Source of the DNA: Paramecium octaurelia
Taxonomy: Eukaryota > Ciliophora > Oligohymenophorea > Peniculida > Parameciidae
NCBI GenBank assembly: GCA_905182995.1
Contig: CAJJDP010000044.1
Coordinates: forward strand, 443,060 to 507,059
Direction: 5' to 3'
DNA length: 64,000 nucleotides
Below, piece after piece: positions 1 through 12,461 of the stretch (the first letter of the stretch is position 1; every line of letters begins with the position of its first letter). A program made the translations under genes and the position numbers. Below the pieces are notes generated by a model. That model did not search any database, was not told the DNA's origin, and was given only the letters and a program-made list of their open reading frames with translations.

Positions 1-291
1 TATAAACCAATTTAAAATTCTGAATTGTTTTTATATCCCACCTAATGCTTTTTTAGTTTTTGTATGGCCTTTGAACTTCTTGATTATGAATGTCTTTACT
101 TCAGCTCGGAAAACAAAAAATAAATTATTCTTTTGTCCTTATTGTAAAAATATGAGTAATCTCTTTTAGAAAATATTGCAATTGTCCTAATTCTGTCTTA
201 AATTTTCTTCTTAGTATACTTGCATAGGTATCTAATTTTTTTTGTGATAAACATAATCCAATAAATTTTTCAGAAATTTAAATGAATCCAT
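1..291 (-). CDS. Hypothetical protein, 5' part only
   Basis: An open frame starts with ATG at 291 and runs off the left edge, 97 codons without TGA; TAA and TAG are read as Gln. The start reads MDSFKFLKNLL and the rest is rich in Lys, Asn and Gln, including a basic run near FKGHTKTKKALGG. No domain is recognised. The 3' end lies outside the window, so neither length nor family can be judged. A chance open frame is possible in such AT-rich DNA, but the mixed polar composition favours a real gene. Confidence 0.5.
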
Positions 292-713
292 TATTATGAT
301 ATAAATGCATATTTTATTAAATCAATCTTTGTTTCTTAATTTTCAGCTGTTAATCGAATAATAATATTAATATTAATTAATTTATTTTTTTTTTTATTTT
401 AGATTTCATCTCTCATGTTATGATCACAAATTATCAAATTTACCTGTTTCTCAAAATTCTGTTTAATTTTAAAAATATATAAATATATTAGCATATTTTT
501 ATAACAATTTAATAAATTTCAAGTTAAAATTTATATTAAATAAGTGTCATCTTGATCTCAACGAAATGAAGGTGTGCCTTAAAATCTTATTTATTAATAA
601 AATTTTTCTATGATGGATACTTAAAGCATATAAGAAATATACAATATAAAATTATTATTGAAGTAATTAAATAGCAACATTAAAGTGGCTAGTTAGTCTA
701 TAAATAGAAAATT
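292..713. other. Intergenic, AT-rich
   Basis: No convincing gene is seen. A short TGA-free minus frame near 290-410 (MRDEIQNKKK...) may be an extra 5' exon of the gene at 1-291, but no clear splice links them. Confidence 0.4.
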
Positions 714-1171
714 TCAATTTAATTTTTTGTGCTTAGATTGTTTCTTTCTTTACTCTTAACCATTTTGAAGGTCATCTTTGATGTAGCGCAATCTTTTATA
801 ATATCTATTTTTTATCATATTCATTGTTTTTCCAGGAAAGGACTTTACTATTTTATTAAAGTTGGGTCCCACTTACTATACTAATTCTAAGATTCTTTTA
901 TCCTCTTGATATGTGAATCTAAACAGCAATAATTTATTAGGGTCATTAAATACCTTTAATCATTAATTCTTCTTTTGACAATTTATTATTTAAATTGAAA
1001 ATCCTCGCCAGGTTATTAATTTTAGATTAAGGAGTTGAGTAAGTGTTCTAATGATTCATCATTTTATCCAAATTAGGATTGTCTAATAAAATAAAATATT
1101 TTCTTATACTATTCTGATTGATCATTCCTCTCACCATTCGTTGGCTATTTGATGAATATTTCATCATCCAT
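714..1171 (-). CDS. Small Myb/SANT-domain protein
   Basis: About 140 residues. ATG at 1171, stop TGA at 714-716, one 35-nt intron at 919-953 (GTATTT...TTTAG). After splicing, the C-terminal half reads YQEDKRILELV, then GPNFNKIVKSFPGKT and IKNRYYKRLRYIK. This is the spacing of a single Myb/SANT helix-turn-helix repeat, with Phe or Tyr at the usual aromatic core positions. Such domains bind DNA or histone tails, so a nuclear role is likely. The N-terminal half is Gln/Asn-rich and low in complexity. Without removing the intron the frame ends before the Myb motif, so the domain itself supports the splice. Confidence 0.75.
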
Positions 1172-1372
1172 TATTTTTTATATTTTATTTTATTTTATAA
1201 GATTCTTCAATAAATTGATCATTATATAATTCAAATTATTTCTCAGTATAATTGTAGAAGAAAAATCACAATCAAATTATTAATATTTTTATTTATATGA
1301 AATTTAGAATTTAATATTAAATAATAAAGAGCAAACTTAGATGTCCATTCAAATTATTAATCTAAGTTTAAT

Positions 1373-1792
1373 TCAATTCCAAATTTATAACTTTTACAGA
1401 TGAAACCTTTAAGCATATTTAGTAAACATTCCAATTTCTTGATTTTTCACCTCCTCAACCCTCTATCTTGAAGCCAAATTGATTTTATTATTATTCTTGT
1501 AGAAGGAATTTCGAAATCCAATATGCTTCTCGAATTAACCCATATGAACAGGTGATTTGTGAACAGTCTACTATCTCTGCCTTGTCTTTATTAATGGTTT
1601 CAATTAAGCTTTTTACAAAGTTGGCGATATTTGCTTCGGTTAGTCAGGTATTTATTTATCTGAATCCAAATCTTCGTCAGCCTCATTAATTTGAAATGGA
1701 TTAGTTCCTTCCATTTCTCCATAAAGTAATGGCACCCTTTTGAAATTACATCCATAAATTTAATCAAGGGTTATTCTGTCTGAATCTATCAT
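1373..1792 (-). CDS. Hypothetical protein, 139 aa
   Basis: A single uninterrupted frame from ATG at 1792 to TGA at 1373-1375. It contains a short acidic patch (NEADEDLDSDK) followed by a Lys/Gln/Arg-rich, probably disordered tail. No domain, signal peptide or membrane segment is visible. It lies 100 bp downstream of the MYND-Aurora kinase gene on the same strand. Function unknown. Confidence 0.6.
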
Positions 1793-1893
1793 GAGGAAAT
1801 TTCTAATAAATCCAATATTAAATATATAAAATTAAAATAGTTAAAGTAAATAAAGTGAAAAACATATCAATTTTCAAAAAAATAATCTATAAA

Positions 1894-3208
<1,315 letters not shown>

Positions 3209-3414
3209 TTTAATAAATTTATTATATAATTAATTTAACACATTCTCTTAATTTTGATGAGTCAGAAAATAAAGTTTATTATTTAATTGATTTTTCATTA
3301 TGAGTTGTATTAGAATAAATTAACTATTATTTGACCTAAAACTTGCAAGTTATTAAGATTGATTATAAAATTTTAAAAAATAGATTTACTTCTCTCATAA
3401 TATTAATATAAATA

Positions 3415-5483
3415 ATGGCTCAAATTTTAAATGATACCAAAAGCTTCACACATTTTACGGAAATTAGTAAAAATGAGTACTCCTTTAAAATCCTTGAAAA
3501 TAGTAAATAGATAGAACATATACCTAGATATGCTGTATAAAGGATAATTATCTGATAATAAGCTGTAGAATGGATATGGAAAAGCAATTTTTCCCAATGG
3601 TAACATTTGATCATTAATACAGGCGATATATATGATGGAAATTGGAACAATAATTAGATGGATGGCTATGGAAAGTACACAACAATTGATGACTAAATCT
3701 ATGAAGGATTTTGGGAATAAAATTAATTTAAGGTAACAGGAATAAAAATTACACTGCCTACATTTGACTCATAAATGATGACATCAAAGATTGAACAAGA
3801 AATATATAAAAAATACAAAGAAACAGATACAATCAATTTTGATGACGGTAAGATTTTAACACTAATTAGGTTCCTCATATAGAGGTGAATTAATAGACAA
3901 TGTATAAGAGGGTTGGGGGGTTTAGGTTGATTAAAACGGTATGAATTTATAAATTATAACAAGGCCAAAAGTATGAAGGACAATGGAAGAGAGGGATGTA
4001 TAATGGATATGGTATCAAGCATTTTGTTAATGGGGATGTCTATATTGGCCATTGGAAGAACGATGAAGCAACTGGTTATGGAGAGTATTAATACGTTGAG
4101 GGAGCATTTTATAGGGGGTATTGGCTAAATAATTTTAAACATTATTTTGGGATTGAGAAATGGAAGGAGGCAGCTGAATATATTGGAGAATTTAAAAACG
4201 GATTAAAGGATGGGAAAGGAACTTTGAAATTTATTGATGGTTCAATTTACGAAGGAGAATTTGTTAATGATGAAATTCAAGGTTATGGTGAGTATCGATG
4301 GGTTGATGGTCGTACATATATTGGTGGATGGTAGAATAACAAAATGTAAGGAAATGGAAAAACTACTTGGCCTGATGGAAGAATCTATGAAGGGTCATAT
4401 GATTAAGATTTGAAATAAGGGTTTGGTTTGTTTTGTTGGCAAGACGGAAGGAAATATGTAGGAAATTGGATGTAAGGAAAATAACATGGGATTGGAATTA
4501 TGTGGGGATAGAATGGAGACTACTAATTCGGGGAGTGGTTTGAAGGAAAAAGGAAAAGATGGTTAAATTAAATATAAGATTCAGATTTAATAGAAGGATT
4601 TAAATCCAATCATTAATTGTATTACTTGTCTAATTAAATAGAATTTATAGTGAAAATGTTAAATAGGTATTGACTGATAAAACAGATGAATCTCCTTTGA
4701 AAGCATGTGATAGTGCATTATCTCTACCAATAAATAGTGATAAATAGCTAGTTAGTAGATTTAATCTAACTTTTATTTAAAAGAATGGCTAAATTTATGT
4801 TGGAGAAACATTCAGAGAAGAAAGATCTGGAAAAGGAAAATTATTTTCTTAAGATGGTTCTATTTATGATGGGTATTGGTAGAATGGCAAAAGACATGGG
4901 TATGGTAAGTAAGTATATGCAAATGGTGATATTTATGAAGGACATTGGATTAGTGATAATCAAAATGGAATTGGCAGAATGACTTATTCAGATGGAAGCA
5001 TTCTAGAAGGATTTTGGAGTGGTTTGAATTTGGATGGATACGGAAAATAAATACTATCTAATGGTAGTTACTATGAAGGGTATTTTAAGAATTGTTTGAG
5101 ACAAGGAGAAGGAAAATTACTATTTGAAGATGGTTCATATTATGAAGGATAATTTGAACAAAATGAAATTATTGGTAAAGGGACATACACTTGGAATGAT
5201 GGTTCCTAGTATAAAGGATATATGAGAAATGGATAGAAACATGGATAAGGCACATTTATTAATTGCGATGGAGATTATCACATTGGAGAGTAAAGAATTA
5301 ATAATATAAACTCTTAGATTTTACAAAGACACTTGCCATGGAGAAGGGACTTTCGAGTATAGTGATGGCAAAATCTATGTGGGATCTTGGTTTCATGGTA
5401 TGAAACATGGGTTTGGACAGTTGAAATTTCCTAATGGACAAACCTAGGAATTGTAGTACATTTTGGGCGAATTAAAAAACTGA
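3415..5483 (+). CDS. Large MORN-repeat protein
   Basis: About 640 residues after six introns of 22-28 nt. After an N-terminal lead, the protein is almost entirely MORN repeats of the pattern YEGxWxxxxxxGxGxxxxxDG; more than 15 can be counted in two blocks, separated by a non-repeat linker near residues 400-440. MORN repeats bind membranes or phosphoinositides and occur in ciliary, basal-body and cortical scaffold proteins of ciliates. There is no kinase or SET domain after the repeats, so it is a pure repeat protein. The start ATG at 3415 is the first in frame. It is divergent from the kinase gene, with ~200 bp between. Confidence 0.85.
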
Positions 5484-5682
5484 CTTTTCTCTTTCTTCTT
5501 ATTGAATTGATTTTTATAGAGTTAATAGAAATAGGAATATGTTTCATTTCATTCTTTTCAACCTTCATTTTTTATTGATTATTATATACCATTTATTTTT
5601 AATAAAAAAAATTAAATCATATTTGAAAAGATTATTTTTTTTTATTTCCCATAAATTTTATTTCTATTTCTTGTTGAGTGTT

Positions 5683-6416
5683 TCAATAATCATCAGTGAG
5701 ATCATCAAATATTGATTATCTATATAAGGAAAAATGGAAATGAGATGTTCTAAATATAGGTATAATTTAGAGAATTTTAAGTTTATAAAAAAAGTACTTC
5801 TTTGAATAATTCAGCGAAGTGTTTTTATTTATAATTTCAAAAATATAAGTGGCTTCTCTTGGAGAAAATACAAAATAAGTTATCAAATCATCTTTTAATT
5901 GTCATTAACACATTCTCCTCCAATTTTAGTTATTATTTGATGGACTGACTTTTGATTTTCCCTCAGTTTAAATTTACAACTTTTGGTTGACAATATTTAT
6001 CTATTCTCTAGAATAACTTTTTTCCTATAAGCAATTACAATTGTCTTGGCCACTGCATATTTAATCTCAAGGTTATTGGAAGCCTTAAATTAGCCATATA
6101 CATTACTTCCTTGATTTTCTAGCCTTACTTAAAAACTAAGAAGATCAAAGCTTCTCTTTAACTCTTCTGAACTTTCTTATAATCTCTTTTTTAGGCTGGC
6201 ATTAAATTTTAGATATAAATTTTAATAATAAGCATTCATTAATCTTAGATTTTCATCCTAAATAAAAATATCATATTATTCATTAATATCATCACATTCA
6301 TATCGTACTATTATATTTAAGTTCTCAGAACATATGATTTGAAATTATATAACTAATATAAAGTTTTCGTCGTTATTGATAGTAAATTTAGAATTATATT
6401 ATTATTATATTAACAT
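5683..6416 (-). CDS. Hypothetical protein, 5' end uncertain
   Basis: About 237 residues from ATG at 6416 to TGA at 5683-5685, if a 20-nt intron near 5890-5910 (GTGTTA...AAAAG) is removed. The middle is Lys/Glu/Leu-rich with probable helix or coiled coil (LKKRLQESSEELKRSFDLL). No known domain. Upstream, between 6417 and 6560, reading frames look protein-like but are broken by TGA codons, so a first exon may be missing from this model. It sits just downstream of the membrane RING gene on the same strand. Confidence 0.5.
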
Positions 6417-6629
6417 TGATTAATAATATGGGTAATTTCAAATGTCAGTGTAAAAATCATTCCACATAATTATCGCTAATAAAGTCTCAAATCTTATCAA
6501 TGAGCTTTAACATAGTTGCATTAAAGGGAATTTTAGTGACTAATGTGAAACTTTTTATAAATGTTTAAATTATTTAAGAATGGATGGATAATAGATTATA
6601 AAAATTGATATTTCACAAAACAAAGAATT

Positions 6630-8314
6630 TCAATATGCAACTACATCTACAATTTAAACTCTATTTAAATTCGATTCAATAACTTTAACTACTTATTCAA
6701 CTGGCTAAATGTGATATGTATTCTTACTTTTCGACAAATTAAACATTCTTATTTTTCTGCAAACCATTCAGTCGCACACTTTATGCATAAACCACCATGA
6801 CCACAGGGCATATAAACAGCGCAACTTTCATTCTAATAACAATTAAAACAATTCTAATCTTTCTCAACTTTCAACTCAGTTAAGGAGTTCTGATTGCTTT
6901 ATTTAGGCTATTCTACGTCTGTCTTATTTCTCTTTGCTTGTTTAACCTCTGATAATGACTATTTTTAACACTCATAGTTTTATCCAATCAAATAAGGTTG
7001 AAAGTATGTTTATGATAATTTTATCTTATATCACGAAATTAAATACTAAGAATTATGGCAATTTGATGTTAATCTTATTTTTATCTCTTGTAAAAAGGCT
7101 TATCCTCTTTGAACTAGGAGAACTAAATTGATTGTCTTCATTTTATTCTTCATCCAGTATTTTATTTTTAAATGTCATTAAGAATTAACTAAATTACAAA
7201 ATGATTTATACTTCAAGGTACTTCTAAAATAACAAGTATATCCAGCAATAACTAGACTATAAACAATGCATATTGTGATTGGTATTGAATTAAAGGGATT
7301 TCGTTCTGTGTTCAACTTTATAGAACAACTAACAATAGTAAATGTTAATAATCCAGAAATAGAGAGAATTAATAAATTTATCCACAAAGTACTTATAACT
7401 ATTGGAATATTCAATTGATCTACTTTCTTTATTTAAAGCTTGTTTGCTGAGTAAATTTTTTTCTTGTATAGTATGGATTAGTTTCACAATTAAATCAGTA
7501 GCGAAGATAAATTGAAGCACAATTGCAAGAATAAGAAATACCCAAAAAATAGAAAATATGTATATCCAATCCCATCTAAGCCAATCAATTTGACGAAAAT
7601 TTATTAGCATTAATTGGGTTGTCAAAAGCAATTTACAAAATACATTAAACTATAATATTGCTATTATTTTACAAGGGAAATGATATTTGTCTCATGTTTG
7701 TTTTGCCTGTGAGCATGTAAGAGAAATAGCATCCATGACAAAGTAAAGACAAAATACATTATCATGGGGTATTGAATAGGAAAAGTGGAGTGATCGATGA
7801 AGTACAAAAAGCAACCCTAAGGTAATTTGAACTATTACATAATAGGATATGGATAAGATTCCCCAAAACAATTCAAGACAACAGTTGTGATCGTTCAAGA
7901 TATGACTTATTTATATAAACTGTGATACTTGTAATTATTAATCGCCAGTCTTACTACCTAAAGAAAATGTAAAATTGTAACATAAGCTAGTGACATCTTA
8001 TAACTTAGATCAAACACTATGTAAGAATTAAATAGTATTAACAATATTAAATAAATAGTCACCAATATTTTTATCTAGAGCCTAAATAAGTAAAATACTT
8101 CTGTAAATATTGAGGCAGTTATTTTATTCTCATTAATTTATCGTTCCTAGTGTTAGGGCAACTCTTCAAAATCAAAATTACTCTCCCTTGGCGATTAAGG
8201 TTAAGATAATTATAATTAATTCATTTATTCTATAAAAAATATCAACTTGTAATGCAAGCTTAAATTAAATATAAATAAAAAAGTAAGAACTTAATAAGCA
8301 TCGATTTTAGCCAT
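6630..8314 (-). CDS. Multi-pass membrane RING-finger protein (TMEM185-like)
   Basis: The C-terminal ~60 residues hold a C3HC4-type RING: NCFNCYQNESC, then MPCGHGGLCIKC, then CLICRK. The N-terminal two thirds is hydrophobic with several membrane helices, including a WLRWDWIYIFSIFW motif that resembles the TMEM185 / fragile-X-F-associated family, known in plants and protists with a C-terminal RING. It is likely an integral membrane E3 ubiquitin ligase. At least four short introns are clear, the last directly after CLICRK. One junction near 7690-7740 could not be resolved, and the true start may lie up to ~130 bp upstream of 8314. A split into two genes at 7690 is less likely. Confidence 0.7.
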
Positions 8315-8520
8315 CTTTTATAATTTGGATCAAAAAAGCCTGGCTTGTCAAACTCCTATTTCTGAAACTGAATTGTTGTTAACAATGGGCATTTCAGATT
8401 GAGAATAGCTTGCATCATGCATGTCAACATTCTTATTTATTTCTGCTCATATTTAATAATAGTTTAGAGAATTAATTTGATTGAGAAATAAAATTTATAA
8501 ACTTAGATAAATAGTAAATA

Positions 8521-9224
8521 ATGGCAGAACCAAGACCGTACTATATTCCTTCCTGTATTGAATATTAACTAGTTAGCAACTTCATCCAAGTCTAATACTA
8601 AACGATAGAATAATACTCAATAGCAATCTAATTATGAAGCGCTACTCTCTCATTTTGGTCAAACGAAGAGCAATTCTAATAAAATTACGAAACCTTAGTC
8701 ATCAATTATTTAATATGACAAAACTTATGTTCAACTATTGCAATAATAAATAGCAGATTTAAAAGAGCAGGTTAATTTTTTAGCTTTAGAAAATCAGAGG
8801 TTGAAGTAGAGCCAAGATAAATCATTAAAAGTATTAAAAATGTTATGCTTTTAGAGGATGAAAGAGCAATATCAACAGCTAACCAAATTTAGCAATATTG
8901 TATAATTAGTTTAGCAATTGAAAATAGAAAATCTAGCTCTTAAATAAAATGTTTAATCTCTTAAGCTAGATTTCAATATTCAAATGCATCCGTTAAGGCA
9001 ATTGTATAATCATATCATTCAAATACCAAAGTAATAAATCAATGACATTATGTAATTGAGGTTAGAATAGCAAGAAAGTATTCATATATTATATTTAAGC
9101 TTTAATATCTCAATAGAAATGCAAGGTTGAGGTTCTCAATTTAGAGCGCACTCAACTTTTGGAATTATGTTCGAAACAAGAAGGAGAACTTATTTCATAT
9201 TTGGAAAACAAAATTCACACCTGA
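8521..9224 (+). CDS. Coiled-coil protein
   Basis: About 220 residues from ATG at 8521 to TGA at 9222-9224, with 22-nt introns near 8548-8569 and 9079-9100. A further 24-nt in-frame intron near 8830-8853 is possible, which would leave ~212 residues. A Ser/Asn/Gln-rich head is followed by heptad-rich helix (QIADLKEQVNFLALENQRL, LVQQLKIENLALKQNVQSL), then LNLERTQLLELCSKQEGEL. It should form a coiled-coil dimer. No family assigned. Confidence 0.7.
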
Positions 9225-9290
9225 GATATGCTCTGTAATAGTGATATTTTATATCCTTTATCTTATCATTTAATATTTAATATATAAGAA

Positions 9291-10320
9291 ATGAGTACAG
9301 GTGATATTTTTGGGATTTGTTTTGCTTGCTTATTCGTGTTACTTTATGTGGCCATTTTGGTTTGTCTTCATTGCTTTGGAAAGATTTACAGATTGACTTT
9401 TCCAAGTCCTACTCCTATGTATACTGAAAAATTTTTTGGAGAAAAGCTTAAATATGCAAATGTATACAATTCATAGGGTATTTTCATAACTGAACTCAAT
9501 TGTAGTTAATTTAAAGAGTGACTAGTTGTTAAACTCCTATGATTTACAGAGGGTGAGAGCCATACCTTATGTCTACTTAAAGAACAAATATTCAGAAACA
9601 AGTAATTATTTACTTTATTTTCATGGGAACGCTGAGGACATGTAAGCAACACGTTTTTTTATGAATAGGTAGGCTGCATCTCAGTTTATGGAGTAATTGA
9701 TGAAAACGATCAATGCAAACATCTTTGTTGTAGAATATCCAGGGTATGGAGTGTATGGAATGTAGAAGAATATGAATAGCAATATGATTGAAGAGGATGC
9801 ACTGATATTGTATGATCATATAAAAAAGACTCAGAAATTGCAGGATAATCAAATTTATGTTTTTGGAAGGTATAAAGCAATGATGAAATTTAGATCAATA
9901 GGAACAGGCCCTGCATTTTATGTTGCCAGTGTTAGAAATGCCAAGGGTTTGATAGTAATGTCGAGCTACAAGTCCTTCAAAGCAATAGTATAAGATTTCT
10001 GTTGTGGATTTGGTATTGTCATCGCTTTTTTATTCTGCCTACCAAATTTCTTTAACAATCAGGAGAGATCATAACAAGTCAAATGCCCAATAGTTTTCAT
10101 CCATGGATAGCTTGACAAGTTGATTAAACCAAGCCATTCAAATTAGTTGTACCTTAAGTAAACAATATAAAAACTTTAGTTTAGTTTGCCCTTAATCATA
10201 CAAAACAAATCTCAGCTATTCTTAAGGGAGAGGATGAGCCATAATGATTTTGATATTGATACTGATATAGCTAGTCCAATTTTAGACATATTTTCAGAAC
10301 TTAGATATCCAAAATTTTGA
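9291..10320 (+). CDS. Membrane-anchored alpha/beta hydrolase (BEM46/ABHD17-like)
   Basis: About 325 residues, two introns (28 and 24 nt). An N-terminal hydrophobic helix (residues ~8-27, FACLFVLLYVAILVCLHCF) is followed by an alpha/beta hydrolase fold: LLYFHGNAEDM (oxyanion strand HGN), VVEYPGYGVYG, the nucleophile elbow FGRSIGTGPA (GxSxG, created exactly by the second splice), VFIHGQLDKLI with the acid residue, and MSHNDF with the catalytic His. This order matches the BEM46/ABHD13/ABHD17 group of membrane serine hydrolases; ABHD17 members act as depalmitoylases. The substrate here is unknown. The gene converges on the WDR26-like gene with 67 bp between the stops. Confidence 0.85.
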
Positions 10321-10387
10321 TTTCCATTTTAATGTTGGTTCTAAAATTTGATATCTTAATTATAATAATGACATTTAATTTTATAAT

Positions 10388-12156
10388 TCAAAATGAAAAT
10401 TCTGCATCTACATGTTATGAATACCCTTCCTCTTCTTGATCCTCTTGTTCTTCTTCAATTTCGCCATATTATGAATTCGATGGTTAATCATACTCATAGG
10501 TGACATTAATTATGTATGACTATGTGACTTAATCCTGAATCCATATTTTGACAGTTTAATCATCACTTGCAGTCAACAATTAGCCTGTTTAACTATGCCA
10601 ATCAACGTAATTGATAGCTTGATTGTGTCCATCAATTACATTTTGTTGTAATTGATTGCTTTTATTAAAGAAATGTACCTTGCCATCTTGACTCCCAACA
10701 CAAACATAATTGTCATTCTTACTTCCAAAGCAACATTTCATTTCTATTCCTTTGACTTGAAATCCAAAAAATACATGCAACTTTTAAAAGGTTTTAAGAC
10801 TCCACAAATGCAATTTTGACTTTTCTTTTGAGACATTCAAAACTAAGAATTATTAATTTTGACTGACTGCTGATGAAACAATCAATTCTTATTCCTCCAA
10901 ATGGGTTATTATTTTATTAAATTTAGAATCATTCTCAATCACAGTGATTGAAAATATTGCTGCATTGTGAAGCAACATGTATTAATCAGTCATTAAAATA
11001 TTCTTCACTACTTTACTTTTAACTTAATTCACCAATTTTCCATTGTCTTACCATATTCCTATCCATCCATCTACACCACCACTAAATAGTTGACTCATTA
11101 TTATAGATTAAAATACTTTTTAAAATAGGCCAAACACAACACTTCATTAGTATGTTAATTCATTGTTACTTTTAATTAAGCAGTCTGCACATCATATCCA
11201 TTGATTTTTTTATCATTTGATGCTGAAAACAACCTAATCATTTAAATTTATTCAGTTTTACAATTTATCATCTGATGAAAAAACAAGTGAATTTATATCC
11301 ATATTATGTGCCTTGCTTATTTTACATTGTTATTCCTTTGAAATTATGTAAATCGAATTTTTCCTAGTTGCACAACCAATCCATACGCCTGAATTCGAGA
11401 ACTTACCAATCCATACTTCATCATCAAAACCTTAATAGATTATCGAGTTATTCTTAGGTATTAAGTAAGATTAGCAATTGTGGTCGAGCAACAATGAGTA
11501 ATTCTTATTCTCATTCGAATCATCATGATACGGACATCGTTTCTTCTAATATTCAAATGCTTGATCGATCACTTTGTCAAACTGTGTTTTTAGCGAAAAA
11601 TGTCCAAAATTCAGAAGGTTTAATGTCTTCTAATATAGTTGCAATCTTTGTTCCCTTTAATCCATAGGTATCCCTAATTAAGTATACAATTAAGAGGCAT
11701 CTTCCTTAAGAAATATCATTCTAATCAAATCAATCACATTTTATACTTAGCTAAAACCTGTGATTCCTACTCATTACTCTCCGACAATTATCTTATCAAA
11801 TTGACTGCTTATTCGTAATTCCTTTGTTGAACTAACTCTAAGTACAATTATTTTTATATTTCATATTATAATTTCTATTTTAAATAATAGAATACTCTAT
11901 TGATGGTCTCTGAAAATTCTAATTATTATAAAAGCTTTTCGTAGTCTCCATTTAAAAAGGATTCCTTCAACTCGCTCATTTAAGAAGTATCTAATTTAGT
12001 TTGAGATTCCTCTTCAAGTGTGTTGCAGACATCGTCGTATCCCATTTGATTCAACTCTTACAGAATCATTTTGATTATTTCTTTCAATCTATCCGGAGAC
12101 CCATCGATACTAATTGATTAAACTTCTTATAAAGCTAAATTGTCAAATACTTGCAT
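10388..12156 (-). CDS. WDR26/GID7-like LisH-CTLH-WD40 protein
   Basis: The N-terminus carries a LisH-like helix pair (IKMILQELNQMGYDDVCNTL) and a CTLH region (FLNGDYEKLLQQL), followed by WD40 repeats seen as GHNQAINYVDWHS, SDDQTVKIW and IGKFSNSGVWIG. This order is that of WDR26 / yeast Gid7, the scaffold subunit of the GID/CTLH E3 ubiquitin ligase. The C-terminal tail is very acidic (EIEEEQEDQEEEGY). Start ATG at 12156, stop TGA at 10388-10390. Several short introns lie in the WD40 part and were not all resolved. Confidence 0.85.
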
Positions 12157-12461
12157 TTATTAATAGATAAATATTTATTATATTTCAATTATCATTAATC
12201 TAAAAATGAAAATAAAAGAATGATTTTTGCAGCTCCCCTTATTTTAATCATTAAGTAAAACTAAATTAATGTTACTAATAAAAGAGTACGCAACTGTTAG
12301 AACGCATATTTGAATTTGAATATCTTTATTCATTCAGTCTAATCTTTCATTTTATAAGGGAGAGCTTTATGTATTCATTTAGTGGTTTTTGAATTTTCAT
12401 TTATTTTTCTCATCAACTTAAATTTGTTATTTATATAATCTATCCAAATATATTTAAAATA
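12157..12461. other. Divergent intergenic region
   Basis: About 305 bp of AT-rich DNA between the starts of the WDR26-like and histidine-kinase-like genes. It must hold both promoters; no specific site is recognised. Confidence 0.5.

Noticed and set aside
6417-6560. A minus-strand frame that reads well if TGA were Trp (FISDNYVE-x-FLH-x-HLKLP)
   Set aside because: All other genes in the window use TGA as stop. Three TGA codons in ~35 is better explained by a wrong frame, an unseen intron or decay than by recoding.
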